Source: an uncultured Bacilli bacterium
Lineage (GTDB): Bacteria > Bacillota_I > Bacilli_A > RF39 > UBA660
Direction: 5' to 3'
Assembly: GCA_944363865.1 (NCBI GenBank)
Contig: CALVVN010000062.1
Location: 1 to 20,586 of the forward strand
Length of the DNA stretch: 20,586 nt
Positions 5,820-13,407 of the stretch are shown here, in pieces. Below the pieces are notes generated by a model. The model had not been told where the DNA came from and made no database searches. It was given only the letters and a program-made list of their open reading frames with translations. How positions within the stretch are numbered: position 1 is the first letter of the stretch; every line of letters begins with the position of its first letter. Both the position numbers and the translations under genes were made by a program.

Positions 5820-6092
5820 ATAAAAATTATAAAATATGGTGCAGTTTGGTGTATGAGTTGCATTGTTATGGATAATGTTATAAAACAATTATCAGATAAA
5901 TATGAGTTTGATTATATTTCTTATGATTTTGATAACGACAAGGATAAGTTTTTGAACTTTAATGAGAGTGAAAAATTACCTATTATAGAATTTGTAGATG
6001 ATAACGATAAAGTATTAAAAAAAATAAATGGAGAACATAGTAAAAGTGATATTGAAAGTATTCTGACTAGTCTGGAGGTAAAATTGAAGTGA
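5820..6092 (+). CDS. Thioredoxin-like protein, apparent AUA start
   Basis: A small cytoplasmic thioredoxin of about 90 residues. The active site is KYGAVWCMSC (residues 5-14, C11 and C14), followed by the cis-proline region EKLPIIEF. The start is unusual. A strong GAGGTG (5808-5813) is followed after 6 nt by ATA AAA ATT (5820), exactly where relatives begin M-K-I-I-K. The only upstream in-frame ATG (5784) has no ribosome binding site and lies within the promoter -10; the in-frame GTG at 5811 is inside the Shine-Dalgarno. I therefore take AUA as the start, with GTG 5811 as the alternative. The gene overlaps the next one by 4 nt (GTGA), so the two are coupled. It likely passes electrons to the CcdA-type membrane protein encoded downstream. 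Confidence 0.8.
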   Translation: MKIIKYGAVWCMSCIVMDNVIKQLSDKYEFDYISYDFDNDKDKFLNFNESEKLPIIEFVDDNDKVLKKINGEHSKSDIESILTSLEVKLK

Positions 6093-7348
6093 AAAAAATT
6101 GTTTTATTCTTACTTTGTTTGTTTTTGTTTTCTCCTGTTATTAGTGCAGAAGAAAAATATATAAATATTTACTTATTTCATAGTAAAACCTGTAATCATT
6201 GTAAAGATGAACTTACTTGGTTTGATGAGTATTTAAAAAATAATTCTAATGTGGTTTTATATGAATATGAAATAAGTGAAAATGATAATATACAAAAATA
6301 TTATGATGTTCAAGAAATACTAGATTATAATTCTAGTGGTGTTCCTTTTTTAGTTATTGGAGAAGAAGCTGTAGTTGGATTTAGTGATTCTTTAAGAACA
6401 AGAATTGAAACTTTAATAAATTATTATTTAGAAAATGATTATGTTGATGAAGTAGGGGAGTATTTGAATGTTGAACTTTATGAACCTGAAATTATCATTG
6501 ATGATGTTCCTATAGGAAGTGAAGATGATGAAAACAATGCTAATGAGCAAGGCGAAGAAAACATTGATAATAGTGTTACTGAAGAAGAATTAAATAATTT
6601 TGAAGTTCCATTATTAGGAGAGTTTAATGCTAAAGATGTATCTTTGCCTATACTTTCTATTGTAATGGGTTTTGTAGACGGATTTAATCCTTGTGCATTA
6701 TGGATACTTGTATTTTTAATTACAATGTTATTTGGAATGAACGATAAGAAAAAAATGTGGATATTAGGAAGTGTATTTTTAATAACAAGTGGACTTGTGT
6801 ATATGTTATTTATGGTGTCGTGGCTTAATTTAGCAATGTTTGTTTCAAGTGTGAATGCGATTAGGCTTATGATATCTGCATTTGCTATTATATTTGGACT
6901 TTATAATATTTATAATTTTATTAAATCAAAAAATGATGATGTTGGGTGTACTGTTACAAATGAAAAAAGTAGGACTAAAATAATGAACAAAATTCGTTTA
7001 GTTGTCTCTCAAAAATACTTTGTGCTTGCTATTATAGGAATTATGCTATTAGCAGTATCTGTAAATGTTTTAGAGTTACTTTGTTCTTTAGGACTACCTG
7101 TAATTTTTACCCAAGTGTTAGCTTTAAATAATTTAAGCGTTATAGAATACTCAATTTATATTTTGCTCTATGTATTATTCTTTATGATTGATGATTTTGT
7201 TATATTTATTGTCGCTATGAAGACACTAGAGATTAAGGCAATTTCAAGTAAATATACTAAATATTCTCATCTTATAGGTGGTATTATTATGGTTATTATT
7301 GGACTATTAATGATATTTAAACCTGAATGGTTAATGTTTAACTTTTAA
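6089..7348 (+). CDS. Signal peptide - thioredoxin domain - CcdA/DsbD-type membrane fusion
   Basis: A 419-residue fusion. Residues 1-20 are a signal peptide. Residues 24-115 form an extracytoplasmic thioredoxin/glutaredoxin-like domain with HSKTCNHCKDE (C35, C38) and the cis-proline loop SGVPFLVIGE (P86). Residues 115-185 are an acidic linker. From 186 to 417 there are about six membrane helices of the CcdA/DsbD type, with the paired cysteines in GFNPCALW (C202) and ELLCSLG (C332). In this family those two cysteines carry electrons across the membrane. The preceding gene encodes a cytosolic thioredoxin and overlaps by GTGA, so the likely route is thioredoxin, then C202/C332, then C35/C38, then surface disulfides. 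Start is GTG at 6089 with GGAGG upstream. No cytochrome c genes are near, so a role in protein disulfide reduction or in sulfoxide or peroxide repair is more likely; this is inference. Confidence 0.88.
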   Translation: MKKIVLFLLCLFLFSPVISAEEKYINIYLFHSKTCNHCKDELTWFDEYLKNNSNVVLYEYEISENDNIQKYYDVQEILDYNSSGVPFLVIGEEAVVGFSDSLRTRIETLINYYLENDYVDEVGEYLNVELYEPEIIIDDVPIGSEDDENNANEQGEENIDNSVTEEELNNFEVPLLGEFNAKDVSLPILSIVMGFVDGFNPCALWILVFLITMLFGMNDKKKMWILGSVFLITSGLVYMLFMVSWLNLAMFVSSVNAIRLMISAFAIIFGLYNIYNFIKSKNDDVGCTVTNEKSRTKIMNKIRLVVSQKYFVLAIIGIMLLAVSVNVLELLCSLGLPVIFTQVLALNNLSVIEYSIYILLYVLFFMIDDFVIFIVAMKTLEIKAISSKYTKYSHLIGGIIMVIIGLLMIFKPEWLMFNF

Positions 7349-7364
7349 AGTTTATAGGTAAGTT

Positions 7365-7393
7365 AAAACCTCTAGGAATTTCTAGAGGTTTTT
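7365..7393. terminator. Bidirectional intrinsic terminator
   Basis: AAAACCTCTAG (7365-7375) pairs perfectly with CTAGAGGTTTT (7382-7392) around a 6-nt loop. T-rich sequence flanks both ends. It sits between the convergent CcdA-fusion gene and cysS and probably terminates both. Confidence 0.9.
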
Positions 7394-7398
7394 ATATA

Positions 7399-8802
7399 TT
7401 AATTAGTTTTTCTATCATTAACTTCATAACCCAATTTAGTTAATTCATCTCTTATTTTATCGCTCAATTCATAATTTTTGTTATTTCTTAATTCATTTCT
7501 TAAGTCTAACACAAAGTTTAGTAATTCTTCATCTGTTTTTGCTTCTTCTTCAAATTTAAGACCTAATATTTTCATTGCACATTCTTCTATAAAGGCTTCA
7601 ATATATTTTAATTTGTATTTATCTTTTTCGTTGTTGTTTAATTCTGTATTTGCTATTTTTACTACTTCATATAAGTAGCTAATTGCTAATGCAGTATTGA
7701 AGTCATCATTCATTGCTTCAATAAAATTGTTTTTTAGTTCTTTTATATCATCATATTCTTTATTATTTTCAATATTTATAGTTTCTTTTTTAATTTTATA
7801 ATATGTTTTTTCAATTTTTTCATAATTTTTTATTGCTTCATTTATTTTTTCTTTGTCAAAGTCAGTCGGTCTCCTGTAGTGAGTCAATAATACGTAAAAT
7901 CTGATTATTTTTGGATTATATTCTTTGAATAAATCAGGAAGTGTTATAAAGTTTCCTAAAGATTTTCCCATTTTTTGACCGTTAACAGTTACAAGATTAT
8001 TATGTATGAAGTAATTGACAAATGGTTTATCATTCAATGCTTCTGATTGTGCAATTTCACACTCATGATGCGGGAATATATTATCCATTCCACCACCATG
8101 GATATCAAAAGTGTCTCCTAAATATTTTTTTGACATTATCGAGCATTCTATATGCCAACCAGGGTATCCCATTCCCCAGGGACTAGGCCACTTCATTATG
8201 TGCCCTTTTTCTGCATGTTTCCATAACGCAAAGTCTTCAGGATTTTCCTTATCATTTTTTATTTCTATTCTTTCACCACTTAAGTTTTCTTCAATATTTC
8301 TTCCAGATAATTTTCCGTAACCTTTAAATTTTTTTACTCGATAGTAAACGTTGCCTTCGTCAGTTACGTATGCATATTCTTTTTCAATAAGAGTTTTTAC
8401 TGCTTCTATTATTTCTATTATATGTCCAGTCGCTCGACAACTTATTGTTGGTCTTTCTATATTTAATTTATCCATGCATTCAAAATATATATTTTCGTAA
8501 TTATATGCAATGGCAACGGGATCTGTTTGTTCTATTTTGGCTTGTCTTTCAATTTTGTCTTCGCCTTCATCTACATCTCCCACTAAATGTCCAACATCAG
8601 TTATATTTTGGACATATTTAACGTCATAACCAATGTATTTTAAGTATCTATGAATTATATCAAAACTTATATAACTTTTAGCATGCCCTAAGTGTGGGTA
8701 TCCATAAACAGTTGGGCCACAGACATATAATCCTACTTTCTTTTCGTTTATGCTTTTAAATTCTTCTTTTTTTCTAGTTAGAGTATTATATATCTTTAAC
8801 AT
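7399..8802 (-). CDS. cysS: Cysteinyl-tRNA synthetase
   Basis: A full-length class I CysRS (467 residues) that charges tRNA-Cys. The zinc ligands are C28, C220, H245 and E249 (in CGPTVYG, WHIECSIM and FPHHECEIAQSE). The two ATP-binding signatures are variants: HLGHAK (37-42) instead of HIGHAR, and GQKMGKSLGNF (275-285) with KMGKS instead of KMSKS. From memory, these variants together with DVGHL, DEGEDKIE, SGRNIEE, IMKWPSPWGMGYPGW and TVNGQKMGKSLGNF are the pattern of Bacteroidota CysRS and not of the usual Bacillota enzyme. An alpha-helical anticodon domain follows from about 330. The start is ATG with AGGAGG at a good distance; a promoter lies at 8826-8853. I see no T-box leader. It follows the kinase-like gene by 53 bp but has its own promoter. 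Confidence 0.97.
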   Translation of the reverse strand: MLKIYNTLTRKKEEFKSINEKKVGLYVCGPTVYGYPHLGHAKSYISFDIIHRYLKYIGYDVKYVQNITDVGHLVGDVDEGEDKIERQAKIEQTDPVAIAYNYENIYFECMDKLNIERPTISCRATGHIIEIIEAVKTLIEKEYAYVTDEGNVYYRVKKFKGYGKLSGRNIEENLSGERIEIKNDKENPEDFALWKHAEKGHIMKWPSPWGMGYPGWHIECSIMSKKYLGDTFDIHGGGMDNIFPHHECEIAQSEALNDKPFVNYFIHNNLVTVNGQKMGKSLGNFITLPDLFKEYNPKIIRFYVLLTHYRRPTDFDKEKINEAIKNYEKIEKTYYKIKKETINIENNKEYDDIKELKNNFIEAMNDDFNTALAISYLYEVVKIANTELNNNEKDKYKLKYIEAFIEECAMKILGLKFEEEAKTDEELLNFVLDLRNELRNNKNYELSDKIRDELTKLGYEVNDRKTN

Positions 8803-8825
8803 TGTTATTTCCTCCTATATGTTAT

Positions 8826-8853
8826 ATTATACCATTATATGTGCTTTTGTGAA
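8826..8853 (-). promoter_or_regulatory. Promoter of cysS
   Basis: On the minus strand TTCACA (8853-8848), a 16-nt spacer and TATAAT (8831-8826) with an extended TGg form a good promoter. The -35 lies just past the stop codon of the kinase-like gene (its last codon ends at 8856), so cysS can be transcribed independently. Confidence 0.65.
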
Positions 8854-8855
8854 TA

Positions 8856-9641
8856 TTAAAATGGTTTATTTTGCAATCTATATGTAGGTGCCTTTTCTAA
8901 AACTCTATCAGTCAAACAGTAGTTTAAAAAATCAATTAATTCTTCATAACTCGGATTATATTTTAATAGTAAATCAATGTATTGTGGAGCTAAATGTATG
9001 CTTTCAAAAACTTCTTCATCGCTCATCAGAGGATTATTACTTTTCTTTAGTCTTATATAATTTATAATAAGTTGCATTGTTTTGTGGTATGTTTCTTCTT
9101 CATCCGGTTTGTCCGGAGTATCATGGATATGTATATATTCTCCATCAACATCAATAAGTTCCGGCGTTGATGTTGGCTTTTCTATCAAAACGTTTTGCTC
9201 ATGTACATCAGTTGGATAAATACAATATGTTGTTAATTCATTTACTGATTTGCATATTTCTCTAAATGTCTTTAAAACTGTTTCGTCGCTTTCAAAATAA
9301 TGCATAACTAACGGAAAATGATTATCGTGATATTTTAGTATACAACCAATAGTTAATCCGTTTAATGTAACGCGCCCTTTTGGTAAACTAGTTCTTCCTA
9401 TTAAATTCTGTCTTAATTCTAAATCTAGTATTCTATTGTGATATGTTTCACTTGCTTCAACTTCAATATCATTTGGTTTTCTACTTGAATTAAAGATGTA
9501 ATCTCTGAATATTCCATAGTATATCTTTAGTGTTTCAGTGTCTGAAAACTTAAATACTCGCCCTTCATTTCCTTTGCCTAAAAAGTTATCTGGTGTTAAA
9601 ACTGTTTTTTTTATCTCATCTGTTAAAATGATTTCTCTCAT
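8856..9641 (-). CDS. Protein-kinase-fold protein of unknown role
   Basis: A 261-residue protein with the layout of a protein-kinase-like fold. A glycine loop FLGKGNEGRVFKF (20-32) is followed by a candidate ATP lysine in ETLKIYY (K39), a catalytic-loop-like YPTDVHEQNVLIE (142-154: D145, N150) and a metal-binding segment ELIDVDGEYI (161-170: D164/D166, replacing DFG). The order and spacing fit an active small kinase or phosphotransferase of the aminoglycoside/Ser-Thr kinase superfamily. The usual HRD is T-D with His three residues later. No membrane segment or sensory domain is seen. The C-terminal third is helical and unrecognised. It is transcribed from a consensus promoter (TTGACA-17-TACAAT, 9693-9665) with AAGGGGG as ribosome binding site. 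No obvious substrate gene is adjacent; neighbours are cysS and the wall-synthesis operon. The substrate is unknown. Confidence 0.7.
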   Translation of the reverse strand: MREIILTDEIKKTVLTPDNFLGKGNEGRVFKFSDTETLKIYYGIFRDYIFNSSRKPNDIEVEASETYHNRILDLELRQNLIGRTSLPKGRVTLNGLTIGCILKYHDNHFPLVMHYFESDETVLKTFREICKSVNELTTYCIYPTDVHEQNVLIEKPTSTPELIDVDGEYIHIHDTPDKPDEEETYHKTMQLIINYIRLKKSNNPLMSDEEVFESIHLAPQYIDLLLKYNPSYEELIDFLNYCLTDRVLEKAPTYRLQNKPF

Positions 9642-9664
9642 AATTCCCCCTTATTTGGTTAATT

Positions 9665-9693
9665 ATTGTAACAAAACTAATATTTTATGTCAA
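9665..9693 (-). promoter_or_regulatory. Consensus promoter of the kinase-like gene
   Basis: On the minus strand TTGACA (9693-9688), 17 nt, and TACAAT (9670-9665). Apart from one base in the -10 this is the housekeeping consensus. The -35 overlaps the place where the -35 of the divergent hydrolase promoter would be. Confidence 0.75.
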
Positions 9694-9706
9694 TATAATA
9701 GTTATA

Positions 9707-9715
9707 TGTTATAAT
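9707..9715 (+). promoter_or_regulatory. Extended -10 promoter of the hydrolase-murF-ddl operon
   Basis: TGTTATAAT (9707-9715) is an extended -10. The position of its -35 (about 9687-9692, ATGTCA) is weak and coincides with the -35 of the opposite kinase promoter. Confidence 0.55.
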
Positions 9716-9755
9716 TAAAGTGTATATATGAGTAAAATATATTAGGTGATTTTTT

Positions 9756-10493
9756 ATGACATTTAAAGTTAATGGTGTTAATATTAATTATGTGATGTAT
9801 GGCGATAGAAAACATTCTACATTAGTTTTTTTACATGGATGGGGTCAAAATATAGAAATGATGAAAAGACTAGCAGATAATTTTAAAAATATATTCAATA
9901 TTTTAATATTAGATTTGCCGGGGTTTGGTTTAAGTAGTGAGCCAACTTATGCTTGGAGCGTTTATGATTATTCTGATGCAATTCATAATTTGATAGAACA
10001 TTTAAAACTAAAAAACGTTTCTTTGATAGGTCATTCTTTTGGTGGAAAGGTGTCTATTGTTTATTCAAGTAAATATAGTGTTGATAAGTTGGTATTATTA
10101 GCTAGTCCTTTTAAAAAAGAAGTGGAAAACTTATCGTTAAAAACAAAAGTTTTAAAGTCATTGGTCAAGGTTCCTGGATTAAAAACTTTAGGTAATTCAA
10201 TGAAAAAGAGAATTGGTTCAACGGATTACAAAAATGCTAGCGATATGATGAGAAATGTTTTAGTTAAAACTGTAAACACGGATGTTTCTAATGATGCTAA
10301 AAAGATTAGTTGTCCTACATTGTTAATTTGGGGTACTAATGATTCTGCTGTTTCTATTGAACGCGCTTATGAATTAGAAAACTTAATTAAAGATAGTGCA
10401 GTAATAAAATTTGAAGGAGCTAGCCATTATGCTTATTTGGAACACTTAAATGAAATTGTGAATATTTTAAATTCATTTTTTGGAGGTAAATAG
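9756..10493 (+). CDS. Alpha/beta-fold hydrolase
   Basis: A 245-residue alpha/beta hydrolase. The catalytic triad is readable: S94 in IGHSFGGK (91-98), D196 in WGTNDSAV (192-199) and H224 in GASHYAYLEH (221-230). The oxyanion motif LHGWG (26-30) and DLPGFGLS (53-60) fit the general epoxide-hydrolase/esterase group. It is cytoplasmic, with no signal peptide. AGGTGATT lies upstream of the ATG. Its stop is only 2 nt from the murF start, so it is the first gene of an operon with murF and ddl. That context suggests a link to cell-wall metabolism, but the substrate cannot be told; most proteins in this superfamily are annotated only at fold level. Confidence 0.9.
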   Translation: MTFKVNGVNINYVMYGDRKHSTLVFLHGWGQNIEMMKRLADNFKNIFNILILDLPGFGLSSEPTYAWSVYDYSDAIHNLIEHLKLKNVSLIGHSFGGKVSIVYSSKYSVDKLVLLASPFKKEVENLSLKTKVLKSLVKVPGLKTLGNSMKKRIGSTDYKNASDMMRNVLVKTVNTDVSNDAKKISCPTLLIWGTNDSAVSIERAYELENLIKDSAVIKFEGASHYAYLEHLNEIVNILNSFFGGK

Positions 10494-10495
10494 TT

Positions 10496-12082
10496 ATGTG
10501 TTATTTTATTGTTTCTTTGTTTTCTTATTTCTTATATTTTAATGTTAAGCTTAAGAAAGTTATGCACATGTTTCAACAAAATAGGTATCATTTTGATTCT
10601 TATGTTAATTGGATTAAAAATAATTTTGTTAGTTGTTTTATTTCTCTAGATTTAATATTTTTAGCGTTTACATTTTTAATGTTTATAAATTATAAGTTAT
10701 CAACAATTATATTTTTTCTAGTATATTTATTTTTATATTTAATAAATAGGAAAGATTTAAAAAAGGAAAGTAAAAAACCTTTAGTTGTTACTGCTAGGGT
10801 TAAAAGGATGTTTTTTACTTTATATTTAATTGTTATTATTATTTTAGCGTTGATTTTACTTGATTTTGATATTTATTTTGTAAATATTTACTATCTTATA
10901 TTGGGGTTAGTAGTATATTTATTATACTTGTTAATTATTTTAATTAATTTGATTAATACGCCTATAGAAAAAGGTGTTTTCGCTTACTATAAAAGGAAAG
11001 CTAAAAATAAATTAAAAGATATGAAAAATACTAAAGTTATTGGAATTACTGGTAGTTATGGTAAAACAAGTAGTAAAAATATAGTTAATGATATTTTAAA
11101 TGTTAAATATAATTCGTTTCCAACACCTAAAAATTATAATACACCTAATGGATTAATGCTTACTATTAATAATTATTTGGATAAGTTTAACGACTATTTC
11201 ATTGCTGAGATGGGCGCGTGTAGAGTAGGAGAAATTAAAGAATTATGTGATTTAGTTCATCCTACCTATGGTATTTTAACTAAAATTGGGACTGCTCATT
11301 TGGAAACTTTTTTAACCCAAGAAAACATTCAAAAAACTAAGTTTGAATTGATTGAGAGTTTGCCTAGCTATGGAATTGCCGTTTTAAACGGAGATGATGA
11401 GTTACAAATTAATTATCAACTTAAAAATAATGTTAAAGTTTTGTGGATTGGAATTGAAAATAAAAATGTTGATGTTTTGGCTCAAAATATTGTATTATCT
11501 AATAAAGGCACAAAGTTTACATGTGTGTTTAAAGGCGATAAAAATAAATATGAGTTTGAAACAAAGTTGTTGGGAAAAGCGAATATTTATAATATATTGT
11601 CAGGTATAGCTTTAGGTCGTTCATTGGGTATAAGTGTTGAACAATTAATATATGCTGTAAAAAAGGTAGAACCAGTTGAACATAGACTTGAATTAAAAAA
11701 AGTTAATGACATGTACATTATAGATGATGCTTATAATTCTAATCCTGTTGGATCAAAGATGGCTTTAGATGTTCTTTCAATGATGGAAGGAAAGAAGATA
11801 ATTGTTACGCCTGGTATGATAGAACTTGGAAGCGAACAAGATAATCTTAATAAAGAGTTTGGAAAGTATATGTATGGTAAAGTTGATGAAGTAATTCTTA
11901 TTGGAAAAAAAGCAACTAAGTTTATATATGATGGTTTAGTTGAAAGTAAGTTTGATATGTCTAAAGTGCATATTCTAAATGATGTTAAGGATGCGTTTGA
12001 ATTAATAAAAAAATTGAGGGAAAATACAACATATGTTTTACTTGAAAATGATTTGCCAGATCTGTTTAGTGAAAGGAGTTAA
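10496..12082 (+). CDS. murF: Membrane-anchored MurF-type Mur ligase
   Basis: UDP-N-acetylmuramoyl-tripeptide:D-alanyl-D-alanine ligase, which adds D-Ala-D-Ala to the peptidoglycan precursor using ATP. The core is a Mur ligase: P-loop GITGSYGKTSSK (183-194), then FPTPKNYNTPNG, AEMGACRVGEIKELC, TKIGTAHLETF, and the C-terminal EHRLELKKVNDMYIIDDAYN and TPGMIELG. It ends LLENDLPDLF. The first 155 residues are unlike textbook MurF. In place of the soluble UDP-MurNAc-binding domain there are about five hydrophobic helices (1-18, 48-66, 68-84, 106-124, 128-153), with MFQQNRYHFDSY at 25-36. The ligase is thus tied to the inner face of the membrane. I recall similar membrane MurF proteins in other Bacillota. 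The GGAGGT site lies at the end of the preceding gene; ddl, which makes its D-Ala-D-Ala substrate, starts 8 nt downstream. Confidence 0.92.
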   Translation: MCYFIVSLFSYFLYFNVKLKKVMHMFQQNRYHFDSYVNWIKNNFVSCFISLDLIFLAFTFLMFINYKLSTIIFFLVYLFLYLINRKDLKKESKKPLVVTARVKRMFFTLYLIVIIILALILLDFDIYFVNIYYLILGLVVYLLYLLIILINLINTPIEKGVFAYYKRKAKNKLKDMKNTKVIGITGSYGKTSSKNIVNDILNVKYNSFPTPKNYNTPNGLMLTINNYLDKFNDYFIAEMGACRVGEIKELCDLVHPTYGILTKIGTAHLETFLTQENIQKTKFELIESLPSYGIAVLNGDDELQINYQLKNNVKVLWIGIENKNVDVLAQNIVLSNKGTKFTCVFKGDKNKYEFETKLLGKANIYNILSGIALGRSLGISVEQLIYAVKKVEPVEHRLELKKVNDMYIIDDAYNSNPVGSKMALDVLSMMEGKKIIVTPGMIELGSEQDNLNKEFGKYMYGKVDEVILIGKKATKFIYDGLVESKFDMSKVHILNDVKDAFELIKKLRENTTYVLLENDLPDLFSERS

Positions 12083-12090
12083 GGTTAATT

Positions 12091-13281
12091 ATGAAGATTA
12101 AAGTTGGAGTTATTTTTGGAGGAAAAAGTGTTGAACATGAAGTGAGTATCATTAGTGCTTTACAGGCAATCAATAATATGGATGATGATAAATATGAGGT
12201 CGTTCCTATATACATAGATAAAGATAGAAATTGGTATACTGGAATGGAACTATTAAATATAGATAATTTTAAGAATCTAGACTTTTTGTATAAAAATATT
12301 ATTCCTATAGTTTTATGTAAAAGGAAAAATGACTTTGTTTTGTTAAAGCAAAAAGGATTGTTTAAACGTGTTGAAAATAAAGTTGATATAGCATTTCCAA
12401 TCGTTCATGGTGCGAATGTTGAAGATGGCTCATTAGTGGGTTATTTGGAAAGTATAGGCATTCCTTATGTGGGAAGTGGTGTTTTAGGGTCTGCTATTGG
12501 TCAAGATAAAGTAGTAATGAAGAAATTGATGCAGAGTGAAAACTTGCCAATCGTGGATTATGTTTGGTTTTATGATTATGAATATGTTAATGATGAAGAT
12601 TTAATAAATAATAAAATTGAAAAATTAGGATTTCCTGTTATCGTTAAGCCAGCAAGGTTAGGAAGTAGTGTTGGAATTACTGTTGCTCACGAGGCTAATG
12701 AATTAAAAGACTGTGTGGAAGAAGCTATTAAATATGACAGTAAAATTGTCGTTGAAAAAGTGATAAACAATCTAGTTGAAATTAATGCTAGTGTATTAGG
12801 AAATAGTGAATATTTGGTAGTTAGTCCGTTAGAAGAAGTTATGGGAATAGATGAGTTTTTAAGTTATAGAGATAAATACATTGGTGGTAAAAAAGGTACT
12901 AAAAGTAAAGGAATGATTAATACTAATAGAATAATCCCTGCTAGAGTTGAACCAAAAATTGAAACTGAAATTAAGTCTCTATCAGAAAAAGTGTTTAGAT
13001 TGTTTAACTTATCTGGAGTTGTTAGAATTGATTTCTTGTTTGACAAAAAAAATAGTAAAGTTTATGTAAATGAACCTAATATTATACCAGGATCTTTGTC
13101 ATTTTATCTTTGGAAAGAATGTGGAAAAAATTACAAAACATTATTAGATGATTTAATTACTTTAGCTATTAAAGATTATAAAAATAAAAGAAAAAAAGTT
13201 TCTTCGTTTGACACAAATATATTACAAAATGTAAATGGACTTAAAGGTGGAAAGAGTATGAAAGGCAAACTAAAAATGTAA
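12091..13281 (+). CDS. ddl: D-alanine--D-alanine ligase
   Basis: ATP-grasp ligase that joins two D-alanines for the peptidoglycan stem. The N-terminus GVIFGGKSVEHEVSIISA is the family signature. FPVIVKPARLGSSVGIT is the ATP-grasp strand with the serine loop, and FLFDKKNSKVYVNEPNIIPG carries the metal ligands E328 and N330 followed by GSLSFYLW. The usual NEINTIPGS reads NEPNIIPGS here. At 396 residues it is longer than most Ddl (about 350) because of a basic, low-complexity C-terminal tail from about 365 (KNKRKKVSSFDTNILQNVNG). GAAAGGAG precedes the ATG, and it directly follows murF, which uses its product. A D-Ala-D-Lac or D-Ala-D-Ser specificity cannot be excluded from sequence, but no van-type companion genes are present. 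Confidence 0.94.
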   Translation: MKIKVGVIFGGKSVEHEVSIISALQAINNMDDDKYEVVPIYIDKDRNWYTGMELLNIDNFKNLDFLYKNIIPIVLCKRKNDFVLLKQKGLFKRVENKVDIAFPIVHGANVEDGSLVGYLESIGIPYVGSGVLGSAIGQDKVVMKKLMQSENLPIVDYVWFYDYEYVNDEDLINNKIEKLGFPVIVKPARLGSSVGITVAHEANELKDCVEEAIKYDSKIVVEKVINNLVEINASVLGNSEYLVVSPLEEVMGIDEFLSYRDKYIGGKKGTKSKGMINTNRIIPARVEPKIETEIKSLSEKVFRLFNLSGVVRIDFLFDKKNSKVYVNEPNIIPGSLSFYLWKECGKNYKTLLDDLITLAIKDYKNKRKKVSSFDTNILQNVNGLKGGKSMKGKLKM

Positions 13282-13312
13282 ATAAACATTTTGTTGTCTT
13301 TTTTTATTTACA
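13264..13312 (+). terminator. Terminator at the end of the murF-ddl operon
   Basis: AAAATG (13273-13278) pairs with CATTTT (13287-13292), and the lower stem GGCAA/TTGTC (13264-13268 with 13294-13298) precedes a run of seven T. The hairpin overlaps the last ddl codons. A competing perfect 10-bp repeat, TGTAAATAAA/TTTATTTACA (13277-13286 with 13303-13312), could form instead. Confidence 0.6.
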
Positions 13313-13349
13313 CAATATGTAAAATAATATTCATTTTATTTAATAATAT

Positions 13350-13358
13350 TGATATAAT
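13350..13358 (+). promoter_or_regulatory. Extended -10 promoter of glmS
   Basis: TGATATAAT is an extended -10. A weak -35 (TTCATT, 13330-13335) lies 17 nt upstream. The transcript start, near 13365, lies some 40 nt before the ribozyme cleavage site. Confidence 0.6.
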
Positions 13359-13407
13359 TATAATAGTTAAGTATTTATAAGGAGGGTTGTTGTTTAAATA
13401 TTTAATG

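Noticed and set aside
8803..8855. T-box leader before cysS
   Set aside because: Only 53 bp separate cysS from the previous gene. There is a promoter and a ribosome binding site but no room for, or match to, the T-box core.
12091..13281. Vancomycin-resistance-type D-Ala-D-Lac ligase
   Set aside because: Neighbours are murF and a hydrolase with no vanH, vanX or sensor genes, and the overall motifs fit housekeeping Ddl.
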